Positions 41,771 to 53,358 of a stretch of DNA of 64,000 nucleotides are shown piece after piece. This DNA comes from Aplectana chamaeleonis (Eukaryota > Nematoda > Chromadorea > Rhabditida > Cosmocercidae), in NCBI GenBank assembly GCA_029168955.1, contig JAPDOI010000986.1:1-64000 (forward strand), in the 5' to 3' direction. A program made the translations under genes and the position numbers. Numbering within the stretch: position 1 is the stretch's first letter; each line of letters begins with the position of its first letter. Under the pieces are notes generated by a model. That model searched no databases, was not told the origin of the DNA, and saw only the letters and a program-made list of their open reading frames with translations.

Positions 41771-42253
41771 GGCCCAATTCGAAGATGGCGTAGCGGGTTT
41801 TGCGGTTCGCGGGCGAGTTTTCAATGAGATCCGCGCCATGTGTGCGTCGCATGCAGCATGAGCCTGCCGCTGGCCGGCACCCTCCCGAAATGTGGGGCGC
41901 CGGCCGTCGTTTCTCGGCATAAAAGTTTCGCCGGCCGTCGCCCTAGAGTACCTGAGTCCTTCCTGAAAAGCAGGCTCCACGTGCGAAAAAAACTCTCGAT
42001 TTTTGTCGCTGTCGTGGCTGGTAAACAAGCGAAGAAGTGTAATTAAGGAAAAAAGCTTCCAAGAAAGCATTGAATACCAGAGAGAAAAAATCTTCATATT
42101 TTCAAGAATAATCCTCAATAGGCGTTTAGATTTGTGTCATGCCTATTTACATGTCATCATTTTAAAGGGTTCCAATCTCAGGCTCCCAAACTTCGTGAAT
42201 GATCTCAGCCACGCTCAGATATTTCTGCTTGAACTCATGAGGTCGGATGTATT
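41771..42253. other. No gene recognised
   Basis: Mixed sequence with GCCGGCCGTCG words at 41,900-41,940. No open frame of note. Confidence 0.4.
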
Positions 42254-43753
42254 AGGATTGTAACATAAGTCTTGGTAGATTTTTTTTTTTAAAATTTTTT
42301 ATGCTTCATTGCTTCGCAAATTCAATCCGGCAATATAATCACCATAACTACTCTACAATCTTAATCCAACTAATAGGCAAGTCGCTGGATTCCCTCTTCT
42401 TCCCAGAACCCAGGAGTGCTTGTGCATCGATGAAGTCCTGGGATCAAGGTCCGGTTTTGACTGTTCTTCTCGGAGGAAGTTAGAGAGGCTCTGTGTGCGT
42501 CCGCGTCGCATAGTATCCAACTCCTAATCTCCAGTCACCATACATCCTCCTACAGAAAGTCCTTCCTGTTGGAGCGGAGAAGAGACTGACATACAGACAG
42601 TCGGGGGAAGGGTCATCCTTTGACCGTCGGTGAGAGCATGAGGTAACTTCACATTGTGCGAGTACTTTCCGATATTCAAGATCTGATAGACGACTATCGA
42701 TGGTCATATGGCTGCACCCGATCTTCGTCGATACAGCTCCTGCACACTCGCTTCTGGATTCTCTTTTTGATGACCTCAAGAATCTACAGTTTGTCTTCGA
42801 AGTCGGTATCTCCTTCCCTCAGGCCCCGGTCATAGTTGGATGAGCCGACGCCTCCAGCCCGGTCGATACACACAGAATGCATTGGAAATGGGATGCAAAA
42901 ATCACTCTGGTGTATCCCCTCTCGCACCCCCAACACCCCCCCAACACCCACCCGGTCGATACGTGTATGAACAAACATGGTGAGGTGAAGCTGAGAAAAT
43001 CACTCGGTGTAGTCCCCCCGCACCCCCGGTCGATACGTATGTTTAAAATGATGGAGTGAAGTTGAGAAAATCACTGGTGTATCCGACGCGGTCGATATCC
43101 ATGCAATACGTGGATGAGAAAAAATCACCAGGTGGGCGGGTCGAAGATAAACAGACATTGCGTATCACTAGAAAGCTAACCTTACTGCTACCTCCTTTAC
43201 TTCACCATACTCTCCTTCACTATTTCTCTGAACGAGGTGCAATCCTGTTGGCCACGTAATCATCGTCATATCTAGTTGGATGCACCGGAGTGATTTTCTC
43301 AACCTCACTCCATCATTTTAAACATACGTATCGACCGGGGTGGTGTTGGGGGTGTTGGGGGTGCGGGGGGGTGTTGGGGGGGTGCGGGGGGGATACAGGA
43401 TGCAAATAGCACCAACTATGACCGGGGCCTCAAAGCGAGCAAACCAGCGATGAAACGGTGGAGTAGTTCACAGACTCCTCGCCAAAACTGACAGCGTTGA
43501 TATTGGCGACTGTAGTCACCGCCGATGTGCCGCGGCGCCACTTGGTAGAGCACGCAAGAAGTCGACGTTGGGGTGAAGAAAGAGAACGCATAATTCGGCG
43601 GTGAAGTGAGAGCGCAGAAGAGTTTATAAGGTTTTCGCTAAGAAGCTTTCAGACATACTTCTCTCACTATCATAAGTTAGTTGATCTATATCGCCTAGGA
43701 ATGAAAAGTTCTAGAATTGTAAACAAAAATCTTCCAAGACTTATGTTACAACC
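42254..43753. mobile_element. 1.5-kb element with 38-bp inverted ends
   Basis: Left ATTGTAACATAAGTCTTGGT (42,257 on) mirrors the right arm 43,716-43,753, which on the minus strand reads GTTGTAACATAAGTCTTGGA. It encloses the foldback at 42,821-43,430. No transposase is recognised; a 99-residue minus frame at 42,480-42,779 has no known motif. Confidence 0.65.
42821..43430. repeat. Foldback with C-rich and G-rich arms
   Basis: The outer arms AGGCCCCGGTCATAGTTGG (42,821) and CCAACTATGACCGGGGCCT (to 43,430) are perfect complements. Inside, CACTC-GTGTA and CGGTCGATACGTATGTTTAA modules alternate. The right arm has a dense G-run region at 43,337-43,392 (runs of 4 to 7 G separated by TGTT, TGC and similar), a strong G-quadruplex candidate. 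The left arm has the C-rich counterpart at 42,916-42,951. Confidence 0.8.
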
Positions 43754-44099
43754 TATAGATCTAAGCATCTCACGCCGAAACCTTCTTAGAAATCCTTGCA
43801 TAGAGTAATTATCATAGATCGTGTTACAGACCATCTATTCCCGTTTCCGGGCCCAAAAACTCGGAAACGAAAGCGGAACGGAACATGGGCCCAAAAACAC
43901 CGGAAATACGGAAACGGAATTGGAAACGGAACTGTTCCGCACAGCCCTGGGTGTGTATACAAGTCTGTTGGTACCTGCTCGTTGGTGCCCCTGCTTCTAC
44001 TGAACCCAGCAGACGTTTGAGTGTGCACACAGGGAACGTTCGAGCGATATAGCGTAAACAACTATATCGCGAAAGTATCCCGCATTATTGCATAAAGGT

Positions 44100-47000
44100 A
44101 ATGCTCGCCGTCCGGCACACCAAGGTGCCTCTGTTCCATAACACACCTTAGGATCCGTACTCTAAGGAGCTCATGCGAGTCTTTGGCCACAAAGCCACAA
44201 TTCTCGCCACCCTGAACTGCTTCGATCGTGCTGTCGAGTGATATCCAAAAACTGCGCCATCCAGACTTCTGAGCTATTTCCATGCACCGTTTGCTGCTTT
44301 GCAGGAAACCCGCCCTCAAGGATAGACCCGTCATTCAGCAGTCGGAGAGTACACCTGTATCTTACTTGCGGTAACGCTGACGATAGGAGAGTGGGAGGGC
44401 TGTGCAAGGCCAGCCGTAATGAAGGATTTCAATGGTATGGTCAAGGAGTTTGGCTTTAACGTCGTGCCGGAATGCATCTCGTACGACTGCGTGGATCACA
44501 GAGGATTCAATCTGTGGATAGTGAGTGCTCATGCGCCCACTGGAAACCGCCGAAGACAAATTCGAAGGATGCGTTTTATGAGGAACTCAATACGTTGCTG
44601 GCCAGGATACTCTCCTTGTCAACATGCTGTTGTCGTGGGGATTATCGCAAATGCGAAGATGGCGACTTGATCAGGAATCCGAAGTACTCGGTAAATGGTT
44701 CTACCCAGTGTAAGACCCAAACATCGGACAATGGCTACCGCCTTTGTCGACTTTTGTGAACGCAGTGGTCTGATTATTGCATCGACATTCAAGAGGAATC
44801 ATCGCCGCCATCAGCTTACGTGGCAGGGACCAACCCGGCTATCTTCAGAAGAGCAGCGGAAGCGGAAGATGACAATCTTTTGAAACTACAGCTCGACTAT
44901 GTCCTGACGAGGAATATTCCAGTATCGGACATCTTCGAAGATCTTTTAGAGCTGTGTGGGATGTCGCATTTCCGATTCAGATCACCGTCCTGTTCTCTTG
45001 CTTGAACTTCACTGCGAGGATTCATAAGAGGAAGCGAGGGGACTTTAGCCTCTCCAGAGGATTGACATGACAAGTCTCAGAGATGAAGAGTGCAGAAGGA
45101 ATTTTCGACAACGCGTTTTCTATTCACATCGGAGTACGGACTACAAGAAGAAACTTATGGTGGACGCGGATTCTTTTTGTCAAGTGCATCCAGGACGCTT
45201 CGAAAGAGAGCACTCCCGGTTGTACAGCCTAAGAAGAAGTTCGCCTACGTCTCAGAAGAAACAACATCTACCTACAACCAGAGTATGTGCTCTCCGAACT
45301 GCAGGAAACTTCGTGGAGGAGAAGCGTCTGAGGAGGAAGTTGCGTCGGCAGCTTCAAAGTGACCGCGAACGAGAGTGGACGTGTAGAGCTAAGGAGTTCG
45401 AGAAGGCTTGGGAGGAGGAAGAATCCTGAGGGAAAGCCTACATCGTTGCTGGGCGACAGTATAGCGGGAAGATGAAGAGATGTTCTCCTGTCCTGAACAC
45501 TCACCAATGGAGTTGCAGTTGGTGATGCGACGCTGCCAATATGGAAGGATTACTTCAGTTCACTACTGAATCGTCCCAGCGCCATCAGTACCTGAGCTCC
45601 CGCATGTTCAGAGAGCACATTACGATGTCAGTGAGGAACCGCCGACTGAGTCTGGAAGTTTTGGATTGTGTCCGGAAAATGAAAGAATGGAAAGGCAGGT
45701 GGAGATGACAAATATCACTGCTGAAATGCTGGAAAGCTCTTCCTCCGTCCGGGATTCGTGAAATGACCAACACCTTATCCGTGCTATATGGATGAGCGAA
45801 AGGCTACCCGATTCGTGGAGACATGCGATCATCGTACCTCTTCACAGAGAAGCTATCCGTCACGGATCCTAAGAACTACAGAGGAATCTCTCTACTTCGT
45901 GTCATGTACAAGGTTTTAGGGCAACGTATCATTCTCGAGCGACTTATCAGAACATCGCGAAGGAACGATCAGAGATGAGCAAGCCGGTTTTCTCGACCTG
46001 GAAGATCGACCCATCGACCAAGTGTTCGTCGTGAGAAAATGTAGTAATTGAATCGTGGCAGCGGTTTTCGAAGCCACATTACTTCGCTTTCTGCTTTTTT
46101 GACTTTGAAGCCGCGTTCGACTCTCCTCATCGTGATCGATTGTCAATACTCTGCGAGCAGAGATGGAGTCCCGGAAAAGTATGTTCGGTTAATCGTGGAG
46201 GACATGAAGAAAAGGAACAACAGCAGCAGTTCGTACACCTGTCGGGTTTACGTCAGCTTTCAGAGGTGAAAAACAGGAGTAAGGCAAAGGAGCCGTTGCA
46301 GGACCTTTTCTTTTCAACTTCGCCGTTGATGACATCATGCGTAGAGTTGCAGAACAGTTTCCCGTGGATGTGATCCTAACACCATCAGGACGCTCCCTTG
46401 TCGACCTGGAGTACGCCGACGACATTGTGTTGATTCGGCTGAAAACAACGCGCAAAATCTGCAAAGGATTGTGAACCTCGTTTCGAAGAAGTATGCCGCA
46501 GCCTATGGATCACTTCGTCTTCGTCCTGACAAATGCAAGCAGATGTGGGTCTCTCAGAGGCCTTCAACGGGAGTTTGTAGTGCGGACGGACAACGTATCG
46601 AAACTGGTGGACGATTTCTGTTATTTGGGCTGTTTGCTGAAGAACGATGGCTAGTTAATGCAGCGGATATTCGACAACGATGTGCGAAAGCTACGTCTGC
46701 ATTTCTAATTCTCCTAACCAAGCGTTTGTGGTCTACCACCATCGCGAAGGAAGTCAAGTTGCAAGTGTATCTATCCGCTATTCGCCCTATCGTGATGTAA
46801 CGGATCGGAGACGATGGGCAGCACCGAAGACGCAGATGGAAAGGTTGGATTGCACGGAGAGGAAGCTTTTTAAGGCGTTTGCTTGGATATTTCTGGCCGC
46901 GTGTGTATGCCATAACGAAGAACTTTACAAGGAAATCGACGCAGTACATCAACGCTTGACAATGAGGGAGGTGCCAGCATCTCCTAAAGCCATCTCAAAG

Positions 47001-47380
47001 CAGCAATGGAAAGTCGACTTCGACTGCCTCGGGCATATACTAAGAAGAACGCCGGATCGTCATCGTATAACACGCTTCTTTTTTAAAAATGCTTCCAAAT
47101 CCTGTCTGGAAACGGCCACTCTGGGCGTAGGCGGAAGTTCTGGACGGATGTGGTTAAAGAGGATTTTAAAGTCACTCGGCATCGAAAGACAGTTCAGACG
47201 CGATGTTTCTTTTCGCAGGAAATGGTATAGTAGACAGCTGGATGGAATGTGTTCAAATTTGTGGCTGAAGACCGTGAAAAATGGACACGGCTCGACTTCT
47301 AGGATGGCACACCTCGGTGAAGATGCGGAATGATCGCGTCGAGGCGAAAGTCACAACCGATTAAGTCAAGTAAGTCAAGT
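44100..47380 (+). mobile_element. RTE-clade LINE, decayed
   Basis: Encodes endonuclease then RT with many frame changes. Recognisable segments in order are WIVSAHAPTGNRRR, ASTFKRNHRRHQLTWQG, LQLDYVLTRNIPVSDI, EEKRLRRKLRRQLQSDRERE, NYRGISLLRVMYKVL, DLEYADDIVLI-type sequence near 46,405, RPDKCKQMW, QRCAKATSAF, KLQVYLSAIRPI and MERLDCTERKL. These fit the endonuclease-RT of RTE elements common in strongylid nematodes. The RT catalytic box survives as YADD. The element ends in a TAAGTCAAGTAAGTCAAG tail. Frames change roughly every 100-300 bp, so it cannot encode a working protein as read. Confidence 0.92.
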
Positions 47381-47833
47381 TAGTATTCATTGCCTTAATA
47401 AATTCTTATTTACTATCTGGTTTTTTGTCGTGTAATCGTAACGATCGCGAGCCTTCTAACTCATTCGCTAAAAGAGTCTTGTACATCCAGTACAGTTGTG
47501 ATATGAAACAGTAGAGAAACAATCATCTTTTGCCGACGGATTGGCCCTGTCGCGTGCAATGCATTCAATTAAAGAATAGCGCGCTCTAATTCAACGGCCG
47601 CGGCGCTACCGCAGGAAAAATTTTTCCGACGCCCGTTTTGCTTTTCACTTTATTGTAGAGTAAAGATAATGTTGTAGGGCATTATTTATCTTTATGTTCT
47701 ATGTAAGTATTCGCCTCCATGTTTTTATGATGTCTCAATTACTGGCGTCATACTTGCACCCGCTATCTGCTTGTGCTATTGTGCTTCTGTTCTCTATTTG
47801 TCCGGTGATCGAATTTTTCCCCTATTTTTGCAG
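47381..47833 (+). promoter_or_regulatory. Upstream region and 3' splice acceptor of xrn-2
   Basis: The sequence CCCCTATTTTTGCAG ends at 47,833, twelve bases before the ATG of the xrn-2-like frame, and is a good nematode 3' splice site. It could accept a spliced leader in trans. It could also end a 5'-UTR intron, since a donor-like ATGTAAGT lies at about 47,700. No TATA box was identified. Confidence 0.55.
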
Positions 47834-47845
47834 TTTTACTCAACA

Positions 47846-47984
47846 ATGGGTGTACCAGCATTCTTCCGTTGGCTCACGAAGAAGTATCCTTCTGTCATTG
47901 TGAAATGCGAATGAAGAACGCCAGAGGAATGCTGATGGTGCCAAAATACCGATAGATTGCACGAAGCCGAATCCCAACTTTCAG
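47846..47984 (+). CDS. xrn-2: xrn-2-like 5'-3' exoribonuclease, exon 1
   Basis: The ATG opens MGVPAFFRWLTKKYPSVIVK, the conserved N-terminus of nuclear XRN2/Rat1 exonucleases. After residue 20 one extra base shifts the frame (TGCGAATGAAG). In the shifted frame the protein continues NEERQRNADG and IDCTKPNPNFQ up to the donor GT at 47,985. XRN2 degrades 5'-monophosphate RNA in the nucleus, acting in transcription termination, rRNA processing and, in C. elegans, microRNA turnover. Start choice rests on the family's invariant MGVP start and the acceptor just upstream. The extra base is either a sequencing error or a sign that this copy is dead. Confidence 0.85.
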
Positions 47985-48136
47985 GTTCGATTTATATTTA
48001 GCCAACTTAAACTCTTGAAGCATCTTCGGCTTGAAACTAGTTAGGGGGCTCAAGATTGAATTCAGAGAAATGGAGATTTTCTCCGCGGCTACACGTGTTA
48101 AACGTGTTAGAGATATTTACACAAGGTGCTGAGTTG

Positions 48137-49738
48137 CATCTGAACGCTTGCCACCCTCCTCGGCTGCAGCTGATTGGTCGGCGGGCATCGGCTGCGTAGC
48201 GGCGCGCGTCGCGTCTGGCGTGCATTGCCAACGTCGTTTTGAAAGCCGTTGCCTGTCCATTCTACGACTTTATTAAGAAATCAAGAAACATACACAAGTA
48301 TGTAAGTGAGCTCTCATTTGTATACTTATGCAATGAATAGGATGCATAACAAACACAGAAGTGGGAGGGGGGGTGAGAGAAGTGAAACCATTTGGCAAAT
48401 CGTTTCCACGAATCACATCTTTGCCTACTAGATCCATACATCTTTGGCTACTGGATATGGACTAAGATACATGCTGCTATGCTCAAGACGTCCCTTTGCG
48501 ACGACTCACATCTTGAGGAGTAGGAAATTGAGAAAACTTTTCAAAGGTAATTATATTTACTAAATCGAATGAATTTCTGAATACTGTCCTTATAAATTGA
48601 TTTTTTCTCCTCAATGTTGAAACGAATCGAGCTTTCTCTGGTTTTCAGATTTAACAAGTATAGGGGGAAACTTCTCATAAGTTAGGTTAGAGTAGAATCA
48701 GTTGCATTAATTGAATCACAAATTAAGAATTATTCGAAAAAATAGTCGACTTCGACTATTAGTCACGACTCATTCCCTGAAAAAACTGATATTTGTGATT
48801 TTGTGAATGCCCTGAATTCTACTTTGTCATCAATCATGAGAAGACTATCCCTTACCTGATGCCTGAAAACCGAAATTAGCTCAAACCAGTTCTGACTCTG
48901 GAGAGAAAAATTGATTTTTCGGATGATTCGAAATTATTCGATGCCCAAGTATAAAAGGTACTGAACGCTGAACTATAGGTGCCCTAAGCACAGCTTTTAG
49001 AAACGGCCGCAAAACGGAACATCCCTCATTAGGCTGGAATTCTGTGCACAGAGTTTTGCACCTTACTGCCCCCCTCCTCCAATCCTATCAATGGATTAGT
49101 CTGCCACCGAAGGCAACTGTGCGCTGAAGAGCTTTTTCCTGAAGACGATGATAGAATAACATCGGTACTGATTTAGCATCTCTTGTTGGGAGGAGACTAT
49201 CCGCCCATTTTATTGCCGTTGGCCTATCAGCAGTCAGCATTTGCTGGCCTCTGTGATAGGTCAGCGGCAGTAAAATGTGCGGGGAACTCCCTCCCAGAAA
49301 GAGATTTGAAAGGAGCCATTACATCTCGCTGCTGGACAAAAAAATTGCCACTGAAATAGGAGTAATTCGTGATCTGCACGTGTGGTATTGGAAAGGGCGA
49401 ATGAATGACAATACAAGTTTCACTGCTTAACCATTAAGATTCTATTAACGTTGTGTGATTATGTCGTTTTCATTCCTATTCACTGCTGAAATAATTTAGC
49501 TTTGGTGTGTTCGCTCTATACTCCCTGTTGTATTCATCCTGTTGCTTCAAGATTACAACAGCTTACAGTTGATCGCGCGTTCATAAAATTGAATCAGGGT
49601 CAGAATTCGGGCTGAAATCTTTGGCGAGGATCGGCTGTGGCGTTGGCAAATGCGCCAGACGCGACGCGCGCCGCACGCAGCCGATGCCCGCCGACCAATC
49701 AGATGCAGCCGAGGAGGGTGGCAGAAGCGTTCAGATGG
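48137..49738. mobile_element. Element with 97-bp inverted repeats
   Basis: The left arm 48,137-48,233 (CATCTGAACGCTTGCCACC ... GCATTGCCAACG) and right arm 49,641-49,738 are reverse complements at about 90% by eye. Both include GACCAATCAG/CTGATTGGTC and CGGCGGGCATCGGCTGCG. The 1.4-kb interior has no recognised protein. It could be one element or two copies of a small repeat in opposite orientation. Confidence 0.65.
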
Positions 49739-49792
49739 CTGGAGTTGATCGCAAAACGCTTTGGCTCCGGACGAGATTGAACCAGCATATTC

Positions 49793-49978
49793 TCTTTCCG
49801 GGAGCGCCTTATCGCACGCACCTACCGAAGCCCCAGCGCCGCTCACGGCAACCGCAGTTACAGCAACAAGACATCCGAACACGCCCTTTCCGGGGAGCGC
49901 TCTATCGCACTGCACCATCGAAGCCCCAGCGCCGCTCACGGCAAACTGCAGTTACAGCAACAAGACATCCGAACATCG
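49793..49978. repeat. Tandem duplication, about 92-bp unit
   Basis: Two copies of CTTTCCGGGAGCGC ... CGAAGCCCCAGCGCCGCTCA ... CAGTTACAGCAACAAGACAT then CCGAACA. Open frames across it are short and unassigned. Confidence 0.85.
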
Positions 49979-50123
49979 TAAGACTTAACTAGGGCATCAT
50001 CCTGACAGGTCTACGACTGTTATACAGTCTTATGACGGTATTCCTGTGTCATTCCGTTAAGTGCGGGGGAATAGATGATTGCTTCTGGTGAAGATTTATC
50101 GAACGGTTGAGTGTTAGAGTATG

Positions 50124-50545
50124 TTAAACGTGTCGTATCACGTGTTAGAAACCTTAAAATATTTCCATATCAATTTTGTTTTGAATCTTGGAGTGCACCC
50201 CCCCCTGAATCCAGTTTCATACTGTGAAAAGGTGCGAGCGAGCGACTCAGGCAAATCGGGGACACTCAAGTAAGACGCCCGATAGAGAAAACACAGACCT
50301 ACGCGGAGTCATACGATAAGGGGCAGCGGGAGTTAAACGTGTCGTATCACGTTAGAAACCTTTTAAAAATATTTCATATCAATTTTGTTTTGAATCTTGA
50401 GTGCACCTCTTCTTAACTAGTTTCATACCGTGGAAAAGGTGCGAGCGAGCTGACCCAGGCAAATCGGGGATACTCTGGGTGTAAGACGCCCGGATAGGAG
50501 AAAAAACACAGACCTACGTGGAGTCACATACGACAAGGGGCAAGG
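50124..50545 (+). repeat. Tandem ~210-bp units abutting a LINE 5' end
   Basis: Unit 1 (about 50,124-50,331) and unit 2 (about 50,332-50,545) share GTTAAACGTGTCGTATCACG, CATATCAATTTTGTTTTGAA, AAGGTGCGAGCGAGC, CAGGCAAATCGGGGA and AACACAGACCTACG. Each ends in AAGGGGCA-GGGAG; after unit 1 the next unit begins, while after unit 2 the LINE coding region begins. This head-to-tail arrangement resembles promoter monomers of some LINEs. Confidence 0.75.
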
Positions 50546-53358
50546 GAGAAGCGCAAAGCATACTGCCGAGGTGTCGTACGTCTGCGCCGTGGCAGTGTGG
50601 AGGAAAGAAGATTGCCTATGTGTAAAACCGACGTCATCCCCTCCACGAAGAGGGTTTTTGTGATGGGAGAGATGCTGGCCGGCCGCAGCTCTCCTTCTGG
50701 GATTCTCTTACAAAGGGCCGGCGTTTGATGAGGAATCCTGGACCCGCTCAGAAAGAAGGTTGAAGTAGTCATGTGCCACATGCGGCAGGTAATGTCACGT
50801 GGAATGGAACCAGCACGTCCATTGCTTTGGATGCCAAAGGTGGGTGCATCTCTCCTGTTCGGGTCTCAGCTCTGTGAGGCATTATAACTCTTCTTTTCTC
50901 TCTGTGTTTGGTGCTCCTCACCTATCCCATCTGATTCCTCAAACTCCAATCGCCCCCCCTTTCCATATATACATATAAATCTAAACGGTCTTCGTGCCAA
51001 GCTTTCTGAACTCTCTCTTTTCTTCGCACGTACTTGCCATCCAGACGTCATCATGGTTCAAGAAACCTGCCTCTCCATCACCTACCCGTCCTCTCATCCT
51101 AATGTCCCGGGCTACACTGCCTTCCATGCTCCAAGGTAAGCTCTTGGCGGAGGAGTTTCAACCATGGTTATATCTTTCCTTCCCTCACACCTCCATACGC
51201 AACACTCCCACAGACGGTACTCTCGAGTACCTTTCAATTCATATCTACTTCTAAAAACAACCTCTCTTCACTTTTTAACATATATATTCCCCCTACCACC
51301 TCATGCCCCACATCCTATAATCCTATTCCACTTCTTAAGCAGCTGAGCGATCTGCTCCTCTCATCCTCGGTCATTTTCGCGGGTGATTTCAACGCTCACA
51401 CCTCTGTTGCTCGATCTCTCGATCCTGATGTTACAGGAAATGACGTCGAAGAATGGGCAGATGAGTGCGACCTGGTCATTTTAAACGATGATCAGCCCAA
51501 TCGTCTCCCTCGTCTTCCCCTGCCAACGACCGATCCTCTAGCCCAGACATATTACATCTTTGTCTCGTTCAACCTTTCTGACTCCTGCTCCTGCAGTGGT
51601 ATGCATAAATGCGGAGGCTGGGGTAGTGAGGCGCAACGTAGCAAGTTTGCGCCAGAATTTGAATTGCAGTTGTGACGCGTGCGTGCAGCGTTGCGTTACG
51701 TGACTCTCGCCGACGCGTTCATGCATGCCACCCCTAGTCTACCTCAGCAACATTGTCTAGTGACCATGTCCCTGTCTTTGTCCACATCGATCTATCCAAT
51801 TCTCTCGCTCCCTATTCTGGTGTTCGCCAACGTCCTAAGCCTAAGCCTAAATTAATTTAGGCCGAGCAGACTGGAGCCTGCTCAGTGAAGTTGCGCTTCG
51901 CCTGTCGGCTGATTACCCCTGGAATGGTAGCGTGCACCAGAAAGAGTGCCATTTATCTGTTGCAATCTGCAAGGCCATGAATGCGGCTATTCCTATCGGT
52001 CGCGTCAAGACATTCTATCCAAATGTAACCAGGGAAATCCTCGACAAAATCAGAACGAGAGATTCTAGGAGAGCGGTTCATCATCTGGACCCCGTGGTTG
52101 CTGAGCTTGACAGTGAGATCAAAAAGGATCTGAACAGACACAAGAAAGAAGAGTGGGAGAAGTTCACCGGACAGATGGACTTTAAGACGGACAGTGCAGC
52201 TACTTGGAAGGTTTTATTGAAACTTTCGGGTAAAAGCTCACCCGCAACCGTCTCCACAATCGAATTCGACAACGGCGTATTCAAATCAGGAAAGCAAGCC
52301 GCTTATGCGCTCGGGAAAAGTTTTTTCATCACCAGTGCTTAACGAGGTCCGCAAAATAGAGTGACTGTAAGAGAGCTGTGCCGCCTCCCGTTTATGAGCA
52401 CGGCCGAAGCGTTTACTACGACGCAAGTTGAGAAGATTATAAAGGAAATGCGGAACTCTAGAGTTGTTGGTGCTGATGGGATATGTCCTGCTGTCTTGAA
52501 GAAGATACCCACTGACCTACTACCGCTTCTCACTGATAAGATGAACAGCTCGTTCAGGTCGTGTACAATCCCGCAGAATTGGACGGCAAACTTCGTGGTG
52601 CTGCCCAAGCCTGGCAAACCCCAAGCTTCAGTCAAGGGATATCGTTCCATTAGTTTGTTATCCTCTTTTGCTAAAGTAGCTGAAAAACTGATCGTTAAAG
52701 ACCTTAACTGAGCATATCGAGAGACAGGTGTTTCAGCATGGATTCAGAAAATGCATTCCACCAAGACAGCTTTGTTAGAAATTACTAACTATGTCATTGA
52801 TGGTTTCGACGCCAAGAAGCCGCAGAGAACTGTATCAGTTGCCTTGGATTTACTAAGGTTGTCGACACAGTGAATCTTGGAATCTTATCAGGCAACTTAC
52901 TGGAGTCATCAATCCCGCCATGGCAAAAGCGCTGGATAGCGGCATTCACTAAGGGAAGACGGGCTAGAGTGATGTTCCAGAATCATGTCTCAAACAGCAT
53001 TCCGATTGCAACTGGAGTTCCGCAGGGCGGCGTATTGTCGCCTGCCCTCTTCAGCCTGTACCTCGAAGATATGCCCGCCCCTCCTCCAAGATATCAAGGT
53101 GGTAGCTTACGCCGATGACATGACCGTCTTGTGTCGTGATCGGGACATAAATGTGGCTGCCACTAAGATCAACGAGTACTTGATGACGCTGAAAAGTTTC
53201 TTTGACCGCAAAATGCGGAAGATTTCTTCGCCAAAGTCATCGGTATCCGTACTGACAACGGACCCATCTGAACACAGCGCACATCCGTATGTTGTATGGA
53301 ATGGAGATCGTTTGCCTGCGGCCCGCTTCCCAAAACTTCTCGGACTCGTGCTCGATCC
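50546..53358 (+). pseudogene. LINE copy 2, 5' part (split by insertion)
   Basis: Same family as 33,050-36,570. It shows an NPGP-coding remnant (AATCCTGGACCC at 50,733), a degenerate PHD region, and endonuclease with FAGDFNAHTSVARSLD (about 51,378) and an SDHVPV-type motif near 51,755. The linker is KTFYPNVTREILDKIRTRDS, and RT blocks include NSRVVGADGICPAVLKKIP, GVPQGGVLSPALFSLYLED and VAYADDMTVL (about 53,103). It stops at LGLVLDP (53,358), where foreign sequence begins. The homologous continuation appears at 55,812. Frameshifts and a 135-bp MITE in the endonuclease make it inactive. Confidence 0.88.
51597..51731. mobile_element. Small MITE inside LINE endonuclease
   Basis: GTGGTATGCATAAATGCG on the left mirrors CGCGTTCATGCATGCCAC on the right with two mismatches. 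LINE sequence resumes directly on both sides (DSCSC ... STLSSDHVPVF in copy 2), so it is a discrete 135-bp insertion. Confidence 0.75.

Larger units (their letters stand above)
40271..43949. mobile_element. 3.68-kb element with hAT-like ends and 9-bp TSD
   Basis: The left terminus CAGGGCTGTGCGGAA (40,271-40,285) and the right terminus (43,935-43,949) are exact reverse complements. Both are flanked by GGTGTGTAT (40,262-40,270 and 43,950-43,958). Next to each end are GGAAACGGAAACGG arrays (to about 40,372 and from about 43,841). The end differs from the 20-kb element at one of 15 positions. hAT duplications are normally 8 bp; here nine bases match. No transposase is found. The interior holds an RTE fragment, a LINE leader fragment and nested inverted repeats. 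Confidence 0.85.
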
